Shown here one piece after another: positions 1 through 9,538 of a stretch of DNA of 17,585 nt. The notes under the pieces are model-generated. The model ran no database searches. It was given only the letters and a program-made list of their open reading frames with translations, and had not been told where the DNA came from. Within the stretch, counting starts at the first letter, position 1. Every line of letters starts with the position of its first letter. Source of the stretch: Acanthaster planci (lineage: Eukaryota > Echinodermata > Asteroidea > Valvatida > Acanthasteridae); contig NW_019091636.1 of the NCBI RefSeq assembly GCF_001949145.1, forward strand, positions 152,752 through 170,336, written 5' to 3'. The position numbers were made by a program, and so were the translations under genes.

Positions 1-639
1 ATGTAATTCTCAAGCTATCAATGTGCTTTAAGACTGCCAAGTCCCTATAATGACCCATAACCACTCCAGAGCATGGCCTGTTGAAAGATCAGTATCCCAA
101 GGCGCCCATATGGTCACTGTCAGAAACTCGATCTCAGTGTTTACAGATTGCTGAGAGGTCACGGCTGTTGGGGTTGTGACTGGTATAACTTGTACATGTA
201 CTTCCACAGCAGCTAATGAAAATGTAGTTAGAGATGAAATGTGAGGGATGTATTAGCTACCATAAAGCAGTCGTACAGGTTCAGGCATGACCAAGAACTG
301 ACCTGGTGACTATCTATCACCACATGGAGTTACGGTGTTATGTGGGGGGCGTGGCTGGTTAAAACATTTAGATATTATAAATTACATATTGTAGATAATT
401 CATCACTGTAATCGAAATTAATCTGTTATGAAATTTCTCTCATAGGTTCCCAAGATGAATAAGGTTAATGGCTTGTGTAACCTTTTTTGAAGTTCTTGCT
501 TGATTATGTTGATAGTCAATCTCACCTTAAACCTGATGATACCTTTCTACGTTTTAAGATGAATTTTACGTATAATTCCAGTGGAACCTGCCCTATGACA
601 AATTTTGAATAAAAGTCGGCTCTGGATTTTATGTGACAG
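1..639 (+). other. Noncoding: end of the intron upstream of the first visible WAP exon
   Basis: I see no cysteine-rich reading frame bordered by splice sites and no RNA gene here. The next exon begins after the acceptor at 638-639 in phase 1, so coding sequence must precede it outside the window. A TACATGTA-type word occurs near 191-200. The fragment around 583-600 briefly reads like a WAP start (G-T-C-P) but stops at once. Confidence 0.6.
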
Positions 640-798
640 TTGTACATCCTGGATCCTGTCCCCTGGGGTCCTTGGCTGAGGAGTTGTCTGTGGGGGTGTG
701 CGTGGATCTGTGTGATGGGGATGAGGACTGCGACTCGGACATGAAGTGTTGCTCCAACGGCTGCGGGCAGCAGTGCCTGAAAGCAGTCGACGTCCCAG
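640..798 (+). CDS. Exon: WAP (four-disulfide core) domain 1 of a multidomain inhibitor-like protein
   Basis: This internal exon of 159 nt encodes one complete WAP domain. It reads V-H-P-G-S-C-P at the start, then L-S-V-G-V-C, D-L-C, D-E-D-C, M-K-C-C, N-G-C and Q-Q-C, giving all eight cysteines in WAP order. It starts after the acceptor gtgacag and ends before the donor gtttgt (a weak donor). Both borders are phase 1, so the exon can be skipped or duplicated without a frameshift. WAP domains are small extracellular disulfide-bonded modules, many of which inhibit serine proteases. In SLPI the residue after the second cysteine is P1; here it is Val. The C2 to C3 gap is only three residues, unlike the long loop of SLPI and elafin, so inhibitory activity is not assured. 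It is the first of seven domain exons visible in this gene. Confidence 0.85.
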
Positions 799-1420
799 GT
801 TTGTTGTCATTTGCAGCGCTAGCAAATTTCATGATGGAGATTCCTGTCACTGCTTCTCAGTCCTACCTCTAGAGCTAGGTCTAGGTCTGGGTCTTTGCCA
901 ATCGTCATCACTTCAGATAAAACATGCAGATGTAGTTCTAAAAGTCCACAGTGAACACACCCCTGTGCTCTGAGAACTAGAACTCCCTAAATAAGTTTTA
1001 GTCAAAATACTTGGTACTGCGGTGTGGTATCATGATTCACTGAACATTGGCCACCATTACAGTTGGTACGCCTACATGGTCATAACAGCGGTACTTTGCT
1101 TATTGTATACTTGTCAATAAAGCATCTTTTCGTGCAAAATAACTTAGAACATTCCAATAGGTAGGCAGGTATATGGTGCGAGTGGTGTTCAAATTTTTCC
1201 CAAGCCGCTTCATTTGTCATCAATTTTCTCCTTTCTATTCGAATGTTGACAAATTTCCATTCTTTAAAATCCTACTTGGCCTACCAAGTTCATGTATGTA
1301 TTATGGCTTGCTTTATCTTTAACTACAGGTGAAAGATTAATGTTTTCAAACTTCTCACTGTAGTTTTGCAAAAGGATTTGTGCAATTCAAACCTTGAGTA
1401 TGCATTGCTTTTCTCTGCAG
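799..1420 (+). other. Intron between WAP 1 and antistasin 1
   Basis: This 622 nt intron begins gtttgt and ends in ttctctgcag after a pyrimidine-rich stretch. A short imperfect tandem of aggtct units lies near 873-893. No further exon is seen. Confidence 0.7.
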
Positions 1421-1516
1421 TCGTCTGTGCTGAAGTCCTATGTATGATGTTCTGTGCCCATGGCTTTCAGAAAGATGATGACGGCTGTGACGTGTGCTCT
1501 TGTAACATTGAACCAG
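1421..1516 (+). CDS. Exon: antistasin-type domain 1
   Basis: This 96 nt phase 1-1 exon encodes one six-cysteine antistasin repeat with spacing C-x4-C-x3-C-x10-C-x2-C-x-C. It contains the typical C-x-H-G-F loop and the D-G-C-D-V-C-S-C end. The acceptor is ttctctgcag and the donor gttaga. Antistasin domains are protease-inhibitor modules first known from leech. By alignment with leech antistasin, where the P1 Arg follows the second cysteine of this core, the P1 equivalent here is Met (motif C-M-M-F-C). That would favour chymotrypsin- or elastase-like targets rather than factor Xa or trypsin. The target is inference. Two near-identical-length antistasin exons follow. Confidence 0.85.
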
Positions 1517-2048
1517 GTTAGAATTTCTGCAAATAACCTGTTAGAAATTTGTTTAAAAATCAAAGGCAGGTTCAATCCACCTTCTGCTCAGTTCTGTACA
1601 CTGGAAGTATCGGTTTGAACTACTCTGATCAAGTTGGAACAGTGTGTCACGAGCGTGCTCGGCATTCACCTGCAGTTCTCTATGCAGAGACTCTCAAAAT
1701 GGAGCAAACATTTCGAGAAGATTATCATTGGTCATCAATCCATCATGAAAGGAGGTAGCCCAAAGGAATCGTAGATCACTGGCACAATTATACTTCAGTA
1801 CTCCGGGATAGAGTGAAGTCGTTTTTGTAAAATGCCCTGCCCGGGAACAACAAAAAAGCCTGATCCTTTGAAAGGGCTCAAACCTTGTAACATAGTGCAT
1901 GTGAACCAGATTGTTTCTGGTGCTTCACCAGAATCAGAAAAATTGACCACTAGTACTGCAACAGAATGATGTAAACAGCATTCACTGTCGAGTTTATGCA
2001 GTGCGTGTCCAACTAATACAAAAATGTGCCGTTGTTTTCCTGTTTCAG
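1517..2048 (+). other. Intron between antistasin 1 and 2
   Basis: This 532 nt intron runs from gttaga to tgtttcag. I see no additional splice-bordered cysteine-rich frame. Short open frames here have no domain signature. Confidence 0.7.
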
Positions 2049-2144
2049 TGACTTGTCCGCCTGTCTTGTGCCAACGATTCTGCGAGGACGGAGCTGTTGT
2101 TGATGAAAACGGATGTGACACGTGCCAGTGCAAAGGAGACCCAG
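2049..2144 (+). CDS. Exon: antistasin-type domain 2
   Basis: This 96 nt phase 1-1 exon sits between the acceptor cctgtttcag and the strong donor gtacgt. It encodes C-x4-C-x3-C-x10-C-x2-C-x-C, with V-D-E-N-G-C-D-T-C-Q-C as its conserved end; D-E-N-G-C is typical of the family. The P1-equivalent residue after the second cysteine is Gln (C-Q-R-F-C), with Arg next to it in the P1' position. It is therefore not a canonical trypsin-type reactive site unless the register is shifted by one. The exon length is identical to the antistasin exons on either side, consistent with tandem exon duplication. Confidence 0.87.
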
Positions 2145-2676
2145 GTACGTTCTATTGCTCCCGTCCACTTTGGTTGGCAACAAGAGAGAGTTTGTGTTCA
2201 GTTACTTTGCAGGGACGGTCCTTTGGGAGGAACTGGCTGCATTCTCATACAGGTTCATGCGTGTTGGGCACAGGACGCGCTGAGTAGGCACGACCATCTC
2301 TTCTATTTAAATCCTACCGACTTTGCGTGTGCTGGAAGCCCAGTTGAAAAAATCCCCACCAACTTGTCTTTTCTTTGTCGTTGAGGGCACCCTTCAAATC
2401 AACCCAGATTATGGATGAAGTAAAATGGGCACACTGTTTACTTGGAGAGTGCTGAAAATGTTAAGCACTATAGCCTGTTGGCATTGGACACTGTGCATCA
2501 CTGGCAAGGAACATTCCTGTCAAGCGAAGACACTACATATTTGTGCACATTCAGTTACAAATTGGCCATCCCTACACACTGTGTTTGCCCATTAGATCCC
2601 CCACTGCATCACTGTCTTCGGTTCTGAAATCCAATGAAGTCGGTTTTGTTTTGGTTGCATATTTTTTTTAATTCAG
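2145..2676 (+). other. Intron between antistasin 2 and 3
   Basis: This intron is 532 nt, exactly the length of the preceding one. It begins gtacgt and ends in a T-rich tract plus attcag. I could not see sequence similarity to the preceding intron by eye. No extra exon is seen. Confidence 0.7.
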
Positions 2677-2772
2677 ATGTTTGCCTACCAATAACATGTA
2701 ACATGTTCTGTGATTATGGCTTTGAGAAGGATGCTGCAACCGGTTGCGACATTTGTTCCTGCCGCCAACCAG
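2677..2772 (+). CDS. Exon: antistasin-type domain 3
   Basis: This 96 nt phase 1-1 exon follows a T-rich acceptor (tttttttaattcag) and ends at donor gtgagg. It encodes an antistasin repeat with C-x4-C-x3-C-x11-C-x2-C-x-C, one residue longer in the fourth gap than domains 1 and 2, and ends T-G-C-D-I-C-S-C. The P1-equivalent residue is Asn (C-N-M-F-C). All three antistasin domains keep Phe immediately before the third cysteine but differ at P1 (Met, Gln, Asn). This suggests either divergent targets or a structural rather than inhibitory role. Confidence 0.86.
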
Positions 2773-3581
2773 GTGAGGCCTCCCTCTAGGGGTGTGCGCT
2801 TCCAGATTTTATTGGAACCAGGTACCCGTTTTATGTCAATACCGGGCATCCAAGATAAGATTACTTAACAATGAGCCTTGTGCCCAATCCAGGTTGACAT
2901 GTGCCTGAAAAAGTGCTCTTTTTTCATAGATAGCTACGAAGCAGCACATTGTTCTAAACGATTGAGGGGAATCTCTCCAATCATTTTATTAAACAAAAAT
3001 GTTATCATCAATCTGTAACAAAAGTAGCTCAATTGATCTCTGAACTGCAGTTATGAATGCCGGTCTAGGTTTTCCAGGGGCATCGTGATTTTTCGTCAAT
3101 TCTCCCCTTCACTATTGAGTTCATATACACTTTTATATATTGAAATTTTTTCATGGGTACCCGACCCGAAAAAGGGGAAACCTGTTGTTGATATTGATGG
3201 GTGGTTACCCAGATACCCTAGTTATACCTGGCACAGACCTTCTTGACTCTTTCTAAACACAGGAGTTTCACATACATGCATTCTTACACTCAAAACTTAA
3301 TTGCCACATGTTGGTTACTTCTTTCCTGTAAGTAAACTGTCCCTATTTCTTAAGAGACAAGACATTCTGCCTACATGCTTGATAGTGTTACACTTCATGC
3401 AGTGAATTCATAGCGGCAATAATAATCAATCTCATAATACTGTATATTATCGAAAAAAATGTCAGTGTTACAGGTACAAAAAATGTAATAACAGAAATTT
3501 GCAAAATTAAAGTTCCTCAAGTTCATTGTATTAGGAGATTGTCTTGAAGTCCTTTTCCCTATTTTTACCTGACGCAAAAAG
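2773..3581 (+). other. Intron between antistasin 3 and WAP 2
   Basis: This 809 nt intron runs from gtgagg to acgcaaaaag. It contains GGTACCC words near 2821 and 3156 (the latter a GGGTACCC palindrome) and a TGGGT/ACCCA inverted word near 3199-3212. These could be remnants of a transposon, but I cannot define ends or target-site copies. No extra exon is seen. Confidence 0.6.
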
Positions 3582-3728
3582 TCTACCATGCTGGTGAGTG
3601 TCCAGCAATGGATGATGTGATTGGTCTGTGTGGTGAATTCTGTTTGCACGACGGGGAATGCTCAGCCAATCAGAAGTGTTGTTCCAATGGCTGCGGTCAC
3701 ACATGCATGGAGGCAGTTCAGCAGACAG
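3582..3728 (+). CDS. Exon: WAP domain 2
   Basis: This 147 nt phase 1-1 exon encodes a complete eight-cysteine WAP domain. It starts Y-H-A-G-E-C-P, then G-L-C, E-F-C, D-G-E-C, Q-K-C-C, N-G-C and H-T-C, with a tail reading M-E-A-V-Q-Q-T. The acceptor AG at 3580-3581 puts the exon start the same two residues before the H/K-P/A-G motif as in the other three WAP exons, which supports this border. The pyrimidine tract lies about 15-30 nt upstream. The donor is gtaaag. The C2-C3 gap is again three residues. It begins a run of three consecutive WAP domains after the three antistasin domains. Confidence 0.85.
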
Positions 3729-5829
3729 GTAAAGTGTCCATCTTGGGCCAAGCAACATATGACCAGAAAAGAAACCTGAACTGGACTGACAAACTTGTCA
3801 ATAGTCTGCTGAATGATGAATATTTGATCATTTTTGAGCTGGAAGTACGTTATTCTGAGTTGAATGAGATGTTTTATTCAAACGTAACCATTCAGGAAAA
3901 TCTGGAGTTCCACAAAATCACAAATTTTTCACACACCTAAGTTGCATGGTGAAGGAGAAAAAAATGACCCAGGTTCCTTTTCAATGATGCTGCTTGTGAT
4001 CCAGTCTTACATTTCTTAATCCCCAGCCTCCTTGTTTTTTTTCCGAAGAATTTCTAGATATTCAATGAAATGGATGTAAGAATACATGTATTCGGTGCTT
4101 AAACTGCTCATGTTGTCCCTTGATAATTTCTCCCATATGACTGTGTAAAAAGAAGGGGCCAGTGTAACCGAGTGAGGCTGGAAAATGTGAGGAAGGGCTG
4201 GTCACACTTTATCACATGTAAATAGTTGCCCAACGCAAATTTCTGCAACTATGAAACTGGGGAAAATTCAGTCAATTCATCCAGTTTCGTAATTGAGATT
4301 ATCAACACCATTGGAAGACCAGATACAAGATCATGGAGAAGACCAGTCATAAGTAGCATGAAAAATAGTGACAAAGGAATACTTTTTTGCAGTTCATTTT
4401 AATAACTTGTGACTTGAATTCAGACTGAAGGTCTTGTGTTGGTCTTGAGATGGTCCTGTTGGGAGATCTTGACTACAACACATGTAATACATGTATTTCT
4501 GGTTGACTGTCATTAAAACATGTTGCACTTTCATAGGAAAAAGAAGAATGTGTGTTATATAAATAGCAGTGTTCTCGCCAGGGCATTATAGCGTGGGGGC
4601 AACGCTAAAATTTTTGGCCGTGACGCTGAACTCCCTCTGACGTTTAACGTCTGACCTGGAAGATAACTCTTTTTTGCAGCAAATTTCTCCAGAAACTTGA
4701 GTGTGGGTAAAAATTACAACCCGCAGCCATGGAAATGTACAAAAAGACACAAAAAATGCTTGGGCAAAGTGCATCAAAAACCAGGAACAAAAGTCGCACC
4801 CACCACGACGGTGCATTCGGCACAGTGTCATAAATAGATGCCTCTATCACGCACTAGACGAGTCATGGACAAACTTCGCAGTGGAGAAACTGAAACCATG
4901 TGTTGTGCGTGCTGTGTGATATGAAGGAGACTGGTTCCCCCCCCCGCCTTGCAGCAATGTGTTGACCCCAATGTGCATAGGTATCGTGAGCCAGAATACC
5001 ACACAAAATCTCAGTCGGTCGCAAAAATGTGCGGTCGCGAAAATAGTTTGTGCTCTACATGTACTTTTTCATACATTGAAAAACACGATATGATGTGAAA
5101 AAGAAGCTGCTGAAATTCCACATGAAGTTCACAATATTTCATTTCCTTCTTCCTCTATGTATTTTGTTTTCTAATACATGAATTTGATGTTTTTGGATAC
5201 TTTTCAGTTGTTTGCTATTAAGCGCAATTTTTTTCTGGTTCGCACACGGTAGTTTACAAAGCTTTTCAACAAATAAGCACATATTTCAACCCCCAAAATG
5301 TACATGGCTAAAGTTCTTTCAAATGGAGGGTTTACGAGATCACACATTTGCTTATGATCTCTATGGTATTACACAAGTTTTTGAACAGCACCCTAATGTG
5401 TCAAACAATGTCCAGTGCCCCGCTTGTCACCCCCCATGGGAGGTCACTCACCCCCTACACTAATATAAAAAGCTGATGAAAACTGAATACATGTAGGTAT
5501 CTCTTTGAAATCAGTAGTTTGAAGTGCTGTCAACTGTACGATTTGGTGTCCAGTTAGCAGATTGCTAACATATTATTCACAAAGTTCAGGTTTCACTTCC
5601 GCTCTTCATATTTCAACCGATAATTTAAAAAACAAATTTAGTTAATAGTTGAGTATAATATGTCATTTTCTGATGGTGATCCACAGAATTCTGCCCCTTC
5701 CAGTGTTTCCTTTTCAGTGTCAGTAGTTTCAGTTTTCTCTTGAGGAATTACTGCTTACTAACCGCTGGCACCTTGTGATGAAATACACAAGCCAAGATCA
5801 ACACTTGATATCTGTGAACCGATCCGTAG
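3729..5829 (+). other. Intron between WAP 2 and WAP 3
   Basis: This 2,101 nt intron holds a C10 run near 4937, two tandem ACATGTA words near 4481-4496, and a stretch at about 4566-4660 starting agcagtgttctcgccagg that looks like part of a dispersed repeat. I cannot find a matching inverted end. A local duplication of gtcgcaaaaat/gtcgcgaaaat occurs near 5019-5045. No exon is supported. Confidence 0.6.
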
Positions 5830-5976
5830 TTCTCAAGCCTGGAGGCTGCCCAGCTGTTATTGCCAGTGACGTTGTGGGCGTTTGTGTCAACAACTGCACT
5901 ACGGACGCTGACTGTGTCAAGGATCTGAAATGCTGCTCCAATAGTTGCGGTCATGCCTGCGTTGAACCTACAAAAG
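5830..5976 (+). CDS. Exon: WAP domain 3
   Basis: This 147 nt phase 1-1 exon is exactly the length of the WAP 2 exon. It encodes L-K-P-G-G-C-P, then V-G-V-C, N-N-C, D-A-D-C, L-K-C-C, N-S-C and H-A-C, a complete WAP cysteine set. An N-C-T sequon overlaps the third cysteine, so glycosylation there is unlikely. The acceptor gatccgtag has a poor pyrimidine tract. I chose it because it gives the same start relative to the domain and the same phase as the other WAP exons. The donor is gtacgg. The open frame extends upstream to about 5775 without a domain signature, so a slightly earlier acceptor is possible but less likely. Confidence 0.82.
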
Positions 5977-6864
5977 GTACGGCATGCCCATTAAACCGTC
6001 AATGTGTTTACAGCGTGCATATCCTACAGATTGCAGGGTGCTAATTTCCTCAAGTTACGTCACAAGTCATTTTTTTTCAAGCGAGTCCCAAGTCACTTTG
6101 TCAAGCCCATTGTATGTTATTATATACATGCGGGGCTCCCATGGACATGGAAAATAGTTTTCCTGGAAAGTTATGGAAAATCAGGAAAAAACATGGCCTA
6201 GCATCCCTGTTGTCAGAGGACAAAGTCTTCATGGAAAACTCATGGGTGTCAAGTCATGCAAGGGTTTAATTTTTGATAGGCCACTTTTGATGTGGTAATA
6301 AAAAAACAGTAGTCCTTCAGTTCACAATACCAAACAAACTTCCTCTACATAATACCCTTAAATGTAATGGAAATGTCCTAAATTAGTCCTGGCATTTGGT
6401 TTTCATATTTTGTAGGAACCTTTACTTGTTTCTTGTAAATGTTTTGTGACATACTTGATTTAACAAAGTAACCCATGACTCTTTTCTGCTCTGTTTGCCC
6501 AGTTTCTTTTCATATATGGTGATATTTCTAGCGATAAGTCATCCGTTGAATGAAAAACAGATTTGCTTTAAATATTACATTGGAAGTCGTAGATGCCATT
6601 TTCATTTATTTGAACAAATATTGGTAATGTCAGTCAAGTCAAATTTATGTCAGTCAAGTCACAGGTAGTCAAAAGTCTTTTTTTTTTCTTCAAGTCACGT
6701 CAAGGGACCTACCGTAGTTTGAAGCTGGAACTGGAAGCTGAAGTTTTTGATAAAGTCAAGGTTTGGCCAATGATGCATGCATAAGTCTGTCTTGCAACTC
6801 CAGCATTGCCATCTTTCATGTGTACTTAATTATACCCTCTACATCCTGGCTGTCTCGCTTGCAG
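5977..6864 (+). other. Intron between WAP 3 and WAP 4, with CAAGTCA-type repeats
   Basis: This 888 nt intron runs from gtacgg to tcgcttgcag. It is notable for repeated AAGTCA/CAAGTC words at about 6057-6110 and 6627-6705, runs of T8-T10, and a stretch of atggaaaa/ctggaaag words at 6139-6190 resembling a decayed dispersed repeat. No further exon is seen. Confidence 0.6.
6627..6661. repeat. Short direct repeat, two 15 bp copies
   Basis: The 15-mer ATGTCAGTCAAGTCA occurs at 6627-6641 and again at 6647-6661, a period of 20 bp. Further partial CAAGTCA copies follow up to about 6705. Confidence 0.85.
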
Positions 6865-7014
6865 ATGTGAAACCGGGAACGTGTCCTGTAGTGATTAATG
6901 ATTTTGACGACTCCTACACATGCGCAAATGAATGCAAGTACGACACAGACTGTGATGATATCTTAAAATGCTGCCATAATGGCTGTGGACACGCCTGCGC
7001 CAAACCAGAGGAAG
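6865..7014 (+). CDS. Exon: WAP domain 4
   Basis: This 150 nt phase 1-1 exon is flanked by an excellent acceptor (ctgtctcgcttgcag) and donor (gtaaga). It encodes V-K-P-G-T-C-P, then Y-T-C, N-E-C, D-T-D-C, L-K-C-C, N-G-C and H-A-C, with an acidic tail (P-E-E). All eight WAP cysteines are present. It is the last inhibitor-type domain I can find. The strong donor shows the transcript continues downstream, and the next exon I can support is at 9539. Confidence 0.88.
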
Positions 7015-7318
7015 GTAAGACAAATTCATTCTTTGTCCTAGGCTTTTGTTTCTTTTAATTTTACTATTTGTTTTGGTTGGGAGCTTTTCTGAAGTCTTAT
7101 CATTCTCTGTGTCTCTGTGAATAGAAGTTTACTTTAGTAATGCAGCTTGTTCTGTTTGGATGTATTGCTAAGGTGAGCCGGGATGCACAGAGTTTGCATA
7201 CTGGTTTTACTGTTATTATTTGTATGGCAGGTTTTAACATTAACACTGAAAGTAGCAGCCCAAGCGCTGAATTAAAGAGGAGTTTTAGGGAGCGTCTCAA
7301 AATTCGGAACGGTCGGAA

Positions 7319-7435
7319 TGTTCCCATTGGAATGCCCTGTTCTCATTTTGGAACGGTTGACCGTTCCGTTGGGAATGCAATGCGACGTTCCTCATGGAAC
7401 ACTGTGTTCCTTTGTGAGAACGGTCTGACAGGAAC
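7319..7435. repeat. Subterminal palindrome cluster, left end of the element
   Basis: The cluster contains repeated GTTCC/GGAAC inverted words. They include GTTCCTCATGGAAC (7387-7400), the perfect palindrome GGAACACTGTGTTCC (7396-7410), and a GGAACGGTTGACCGTTCC inverted pair near 7340-7357. Such arrays in other transposons are transposase-binding sites; that role here is inference. Confidence 0.75.
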
Positions 7436-8159
7436 ACGCGAGCCCATCTGAATGTCCTCATTCGAGTAGCTTCATATCGACCATGTACAAATCTTTGCCA
7501 ATGTCCCAAAGCAGAGCCTGCCATAACAAACGAGCGCAGGTAAACCATTTTGCTTTTGCCTAATTTTGAATAAGAATTGTAAGCAAACCTAAGATGGAAA
7601 TGTGATGTGGCAAAATTTGTTAATGTGATGATGGAAGTTTTGTTTTTAACTGAGATACAAAAGTGAAAAATCACCACGTGGTGACTTCATACAGAGTATA
7701 TGTATGTTTTGGTGTGTGCATCACTGGGCTAAAGGCTGCAAACCAACGTCGAGTTTAATTGCCTTAGTCATGTCGTTCAACCTTTTCCGTAATATTTGAA
7801 GACCTCACCCCGTACACCCCTTCAATTACAGGTTAGTTTTTTATTTTGTTACTGATACGATGGTATACATATGTGTAGAAACATCGCCATGATAATGCCC
7901 TCTATCCGCAAACCCGACAATGAATAAAACACTCATAAGTACAGACGTTAACATGAACACTATAAAATTAACGGTGTCCAGATATACTCTAAAGTCATTG
8001 AGTGGTAAGCTATACCATGGTGAACATGGACAAGAAAAACGGGAGAAAAGTTAACGTCCATGAGGAGTAAATCACAAAATGCTGTGCTGCTGCCGTCCTT
8101 CATGAGACACGGTCTAGGAAATGAATGCCAAAAATCTTTGTTCCCGATAGCGAATGTAA

Positions 8160-8320
8160 CTGCAGGACTGTTCCACTGGGAACACGCGTTCCCTACGGAA
8201 CGCTGCCTGGAACGGTCTGGAACGTGCCTGTGATGTGGGCACGTTCCGATGGAACGCCGGTGTTCCAGTGGGAACGGTCCATTTTGAACGGGAACGGTTC
8301 AACGGAACGGGAACGCTCCC
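8160..8320. repeat. Subterminal palindrome cluster, right end of the element
   Basis: The cluster contains GTTCCACTGGGAAC (8170-8183), GTTCCCTACGGAAC (8188-8201), CGTTCCGATGGAACG (8242-8256) and GTTCCAGTGGGAAC (8262-8275). Several GGGAACGGT words follow up to about 8316. The unit is a 5 bp arm, a 3 to 4 bp spacer, and the complementary arm. Confidence 0.8.
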
Positions 8321-9538
8321 AAGTTTTGAGACGCTCCTTTACAAAAATCAATTTAAAATTGGTTTGAATAAAATTAACTTTAAATTACTCATGAGAACAA
8401 ACATTGAAGAATATAACTTTCAACTGAAAAAGTGTAATGCATTCATATACCAATATTCATATAACCAAAATATATTTTTAAACAGCAGCTAAAATAGTAC
8501 AACAATTAGACAAAGCATTGACAACAAACAACACAACCATTAAATGAACTGATGAGAACATCAGAAGACAGAAATGAAGTTGGACCAACAGTGTTCACAA
8601 ATGAACCAAGTAAACAAACCAGCAGCAGACTCCAGAGGGGCCAACAAAACATCAGCAGGCATGCAGACAGGCCAACAAACTAACTCCCGAAACCAAGTTG
8701 ATAAAGACAGAATACCGATAATCATGAACAAAACATGGCAAATGCATGTAGTTGACGTACATGTACGTGTACATTGTATGCATGTCCAATATACAAGATA
8801 TTTTAAGATTATGTCAAAGTGCACTGAGTTCCACCACCACTGCTGCTGTGCATTGAGAAAGTAACAATTTGAAATTGCCTCCCCCTCGATTAAAATACTC
8901 AACATGCTCTTCAAATGGACTTTATTCCTGAATAGGCAATTTTCTGATCTTGTTCCTCATATTTGTGCTCTAAATTTTTAACCGCTGAACAGAATGGTAT
9001 CAGACTATTTTAGAGCATTTGGTTTCCAAACTTCCCTATCCTTTTTTATTTAATGCTTTCATAAAACACCATTAAAATGCGTTTCCAGCTAAATTTCAAT
9101 TTATTCAGCAGAGTTGACAAATAGTAAGTTGTCAGGAAATTTCTTTTTACTCCTTGTTAATGCCCTCAAGGCCAAGTTATATGAAAAGTGAACTTTGCTT
9201 TCAATTTCCATAAGGCCGACGACTCAAGAATGAGGTTTATTATTGACCAATTCATAACGCACCGATTTGGTTCTGGATTGTGATGGTACTAAAGAAAATT
9301 CAAGTGTGTCTGTGCCTCTGCTGAGTTGGTCCCCGTGGCAGAATTGATATTCAAAACACAGGGAAGCTTCTGCAGTGCAATGCAACCTGGGCCATGAGTG
9401 TTACCTGGAGAGGGCTCCGAATTTTGCTAGCGATCTGAACGAATGAAAGCCTATTAATTTGATAAGAAATTGGCAAAAATTCTGCCCTGTTGTACAGTTG
9501 TCACCGATACCCCCTTTTCATCTCTTTCTGGCCAACAG

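Larger units (their letters stand above)
7288..8338. mobile_element. Non-autonomous DNA transposon, PIF/Harbinger-like (tentative)
   Basis: The ends form an inverted repeat: GGGAGCGTCTCAAAA at 7288-7302 against TTTTGAGACGCTCCT at 8324-8338, 14 of 15 positions complementary. TTA flanks both sides (7285-7287 and 8339-8341). A TTA duplication is what PIF/Harbinger elements make, hence the tentative class. Each end carries a subterminal region dense in GGAACGGT/GTTCC words in opposite orientation (about 7305-7435 and 8160-8320). The A+T-rich middle has no transposase-like frame, so it would need help in trans to move. A simpler alternative is two separate short repeats in opposite orientation. 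Confidence 0.6.
7015..9538 (+). other. Last intron of the inhibitor gene, containing a transposon
   Basis: This 2,524 nt intron lies between WAP 4 and the hydrophobic terminal exon. It hosts the 1.05 kb inverted-repeat element at 7288-8338. A perfect 12 bp palindrome, CGTACATGTACG, lies at 8756-8767. Outside these I see no cysteine-rich, splice-bordered frame, though a short linker exon could have escaped notice. Confidence 0.6.

Noticed and set aside
571-615. Sequence reading G-T-C-P after an attccag acceptor-like site, like the start of a WAP domain
   Set aside because: The frame hits a stop within a few codons, the required phase 1 reading also stops, and no further cysteines follow.
2790-3240. 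Possible hAT-like element (TAGGGGTG start, GGTACCC words, and an inverted TAGGG near 3220)
   Set aside because: The inverted match is only a few bases and no target-site duplication could be found.
4566-5045. Dispersed-repeat-like stretch starting agcagtgttctcgccagg
   Set aside because: It looks familiar as a repeat end, but I found no matching second end and cannot name the family from sequence alone.
8574-8864. 96-codon plus and 117-codon minus frames in the last intron
   Set aside because: Low-complexity composition, no splice-consistent borders in phase 1, and no domain signature.
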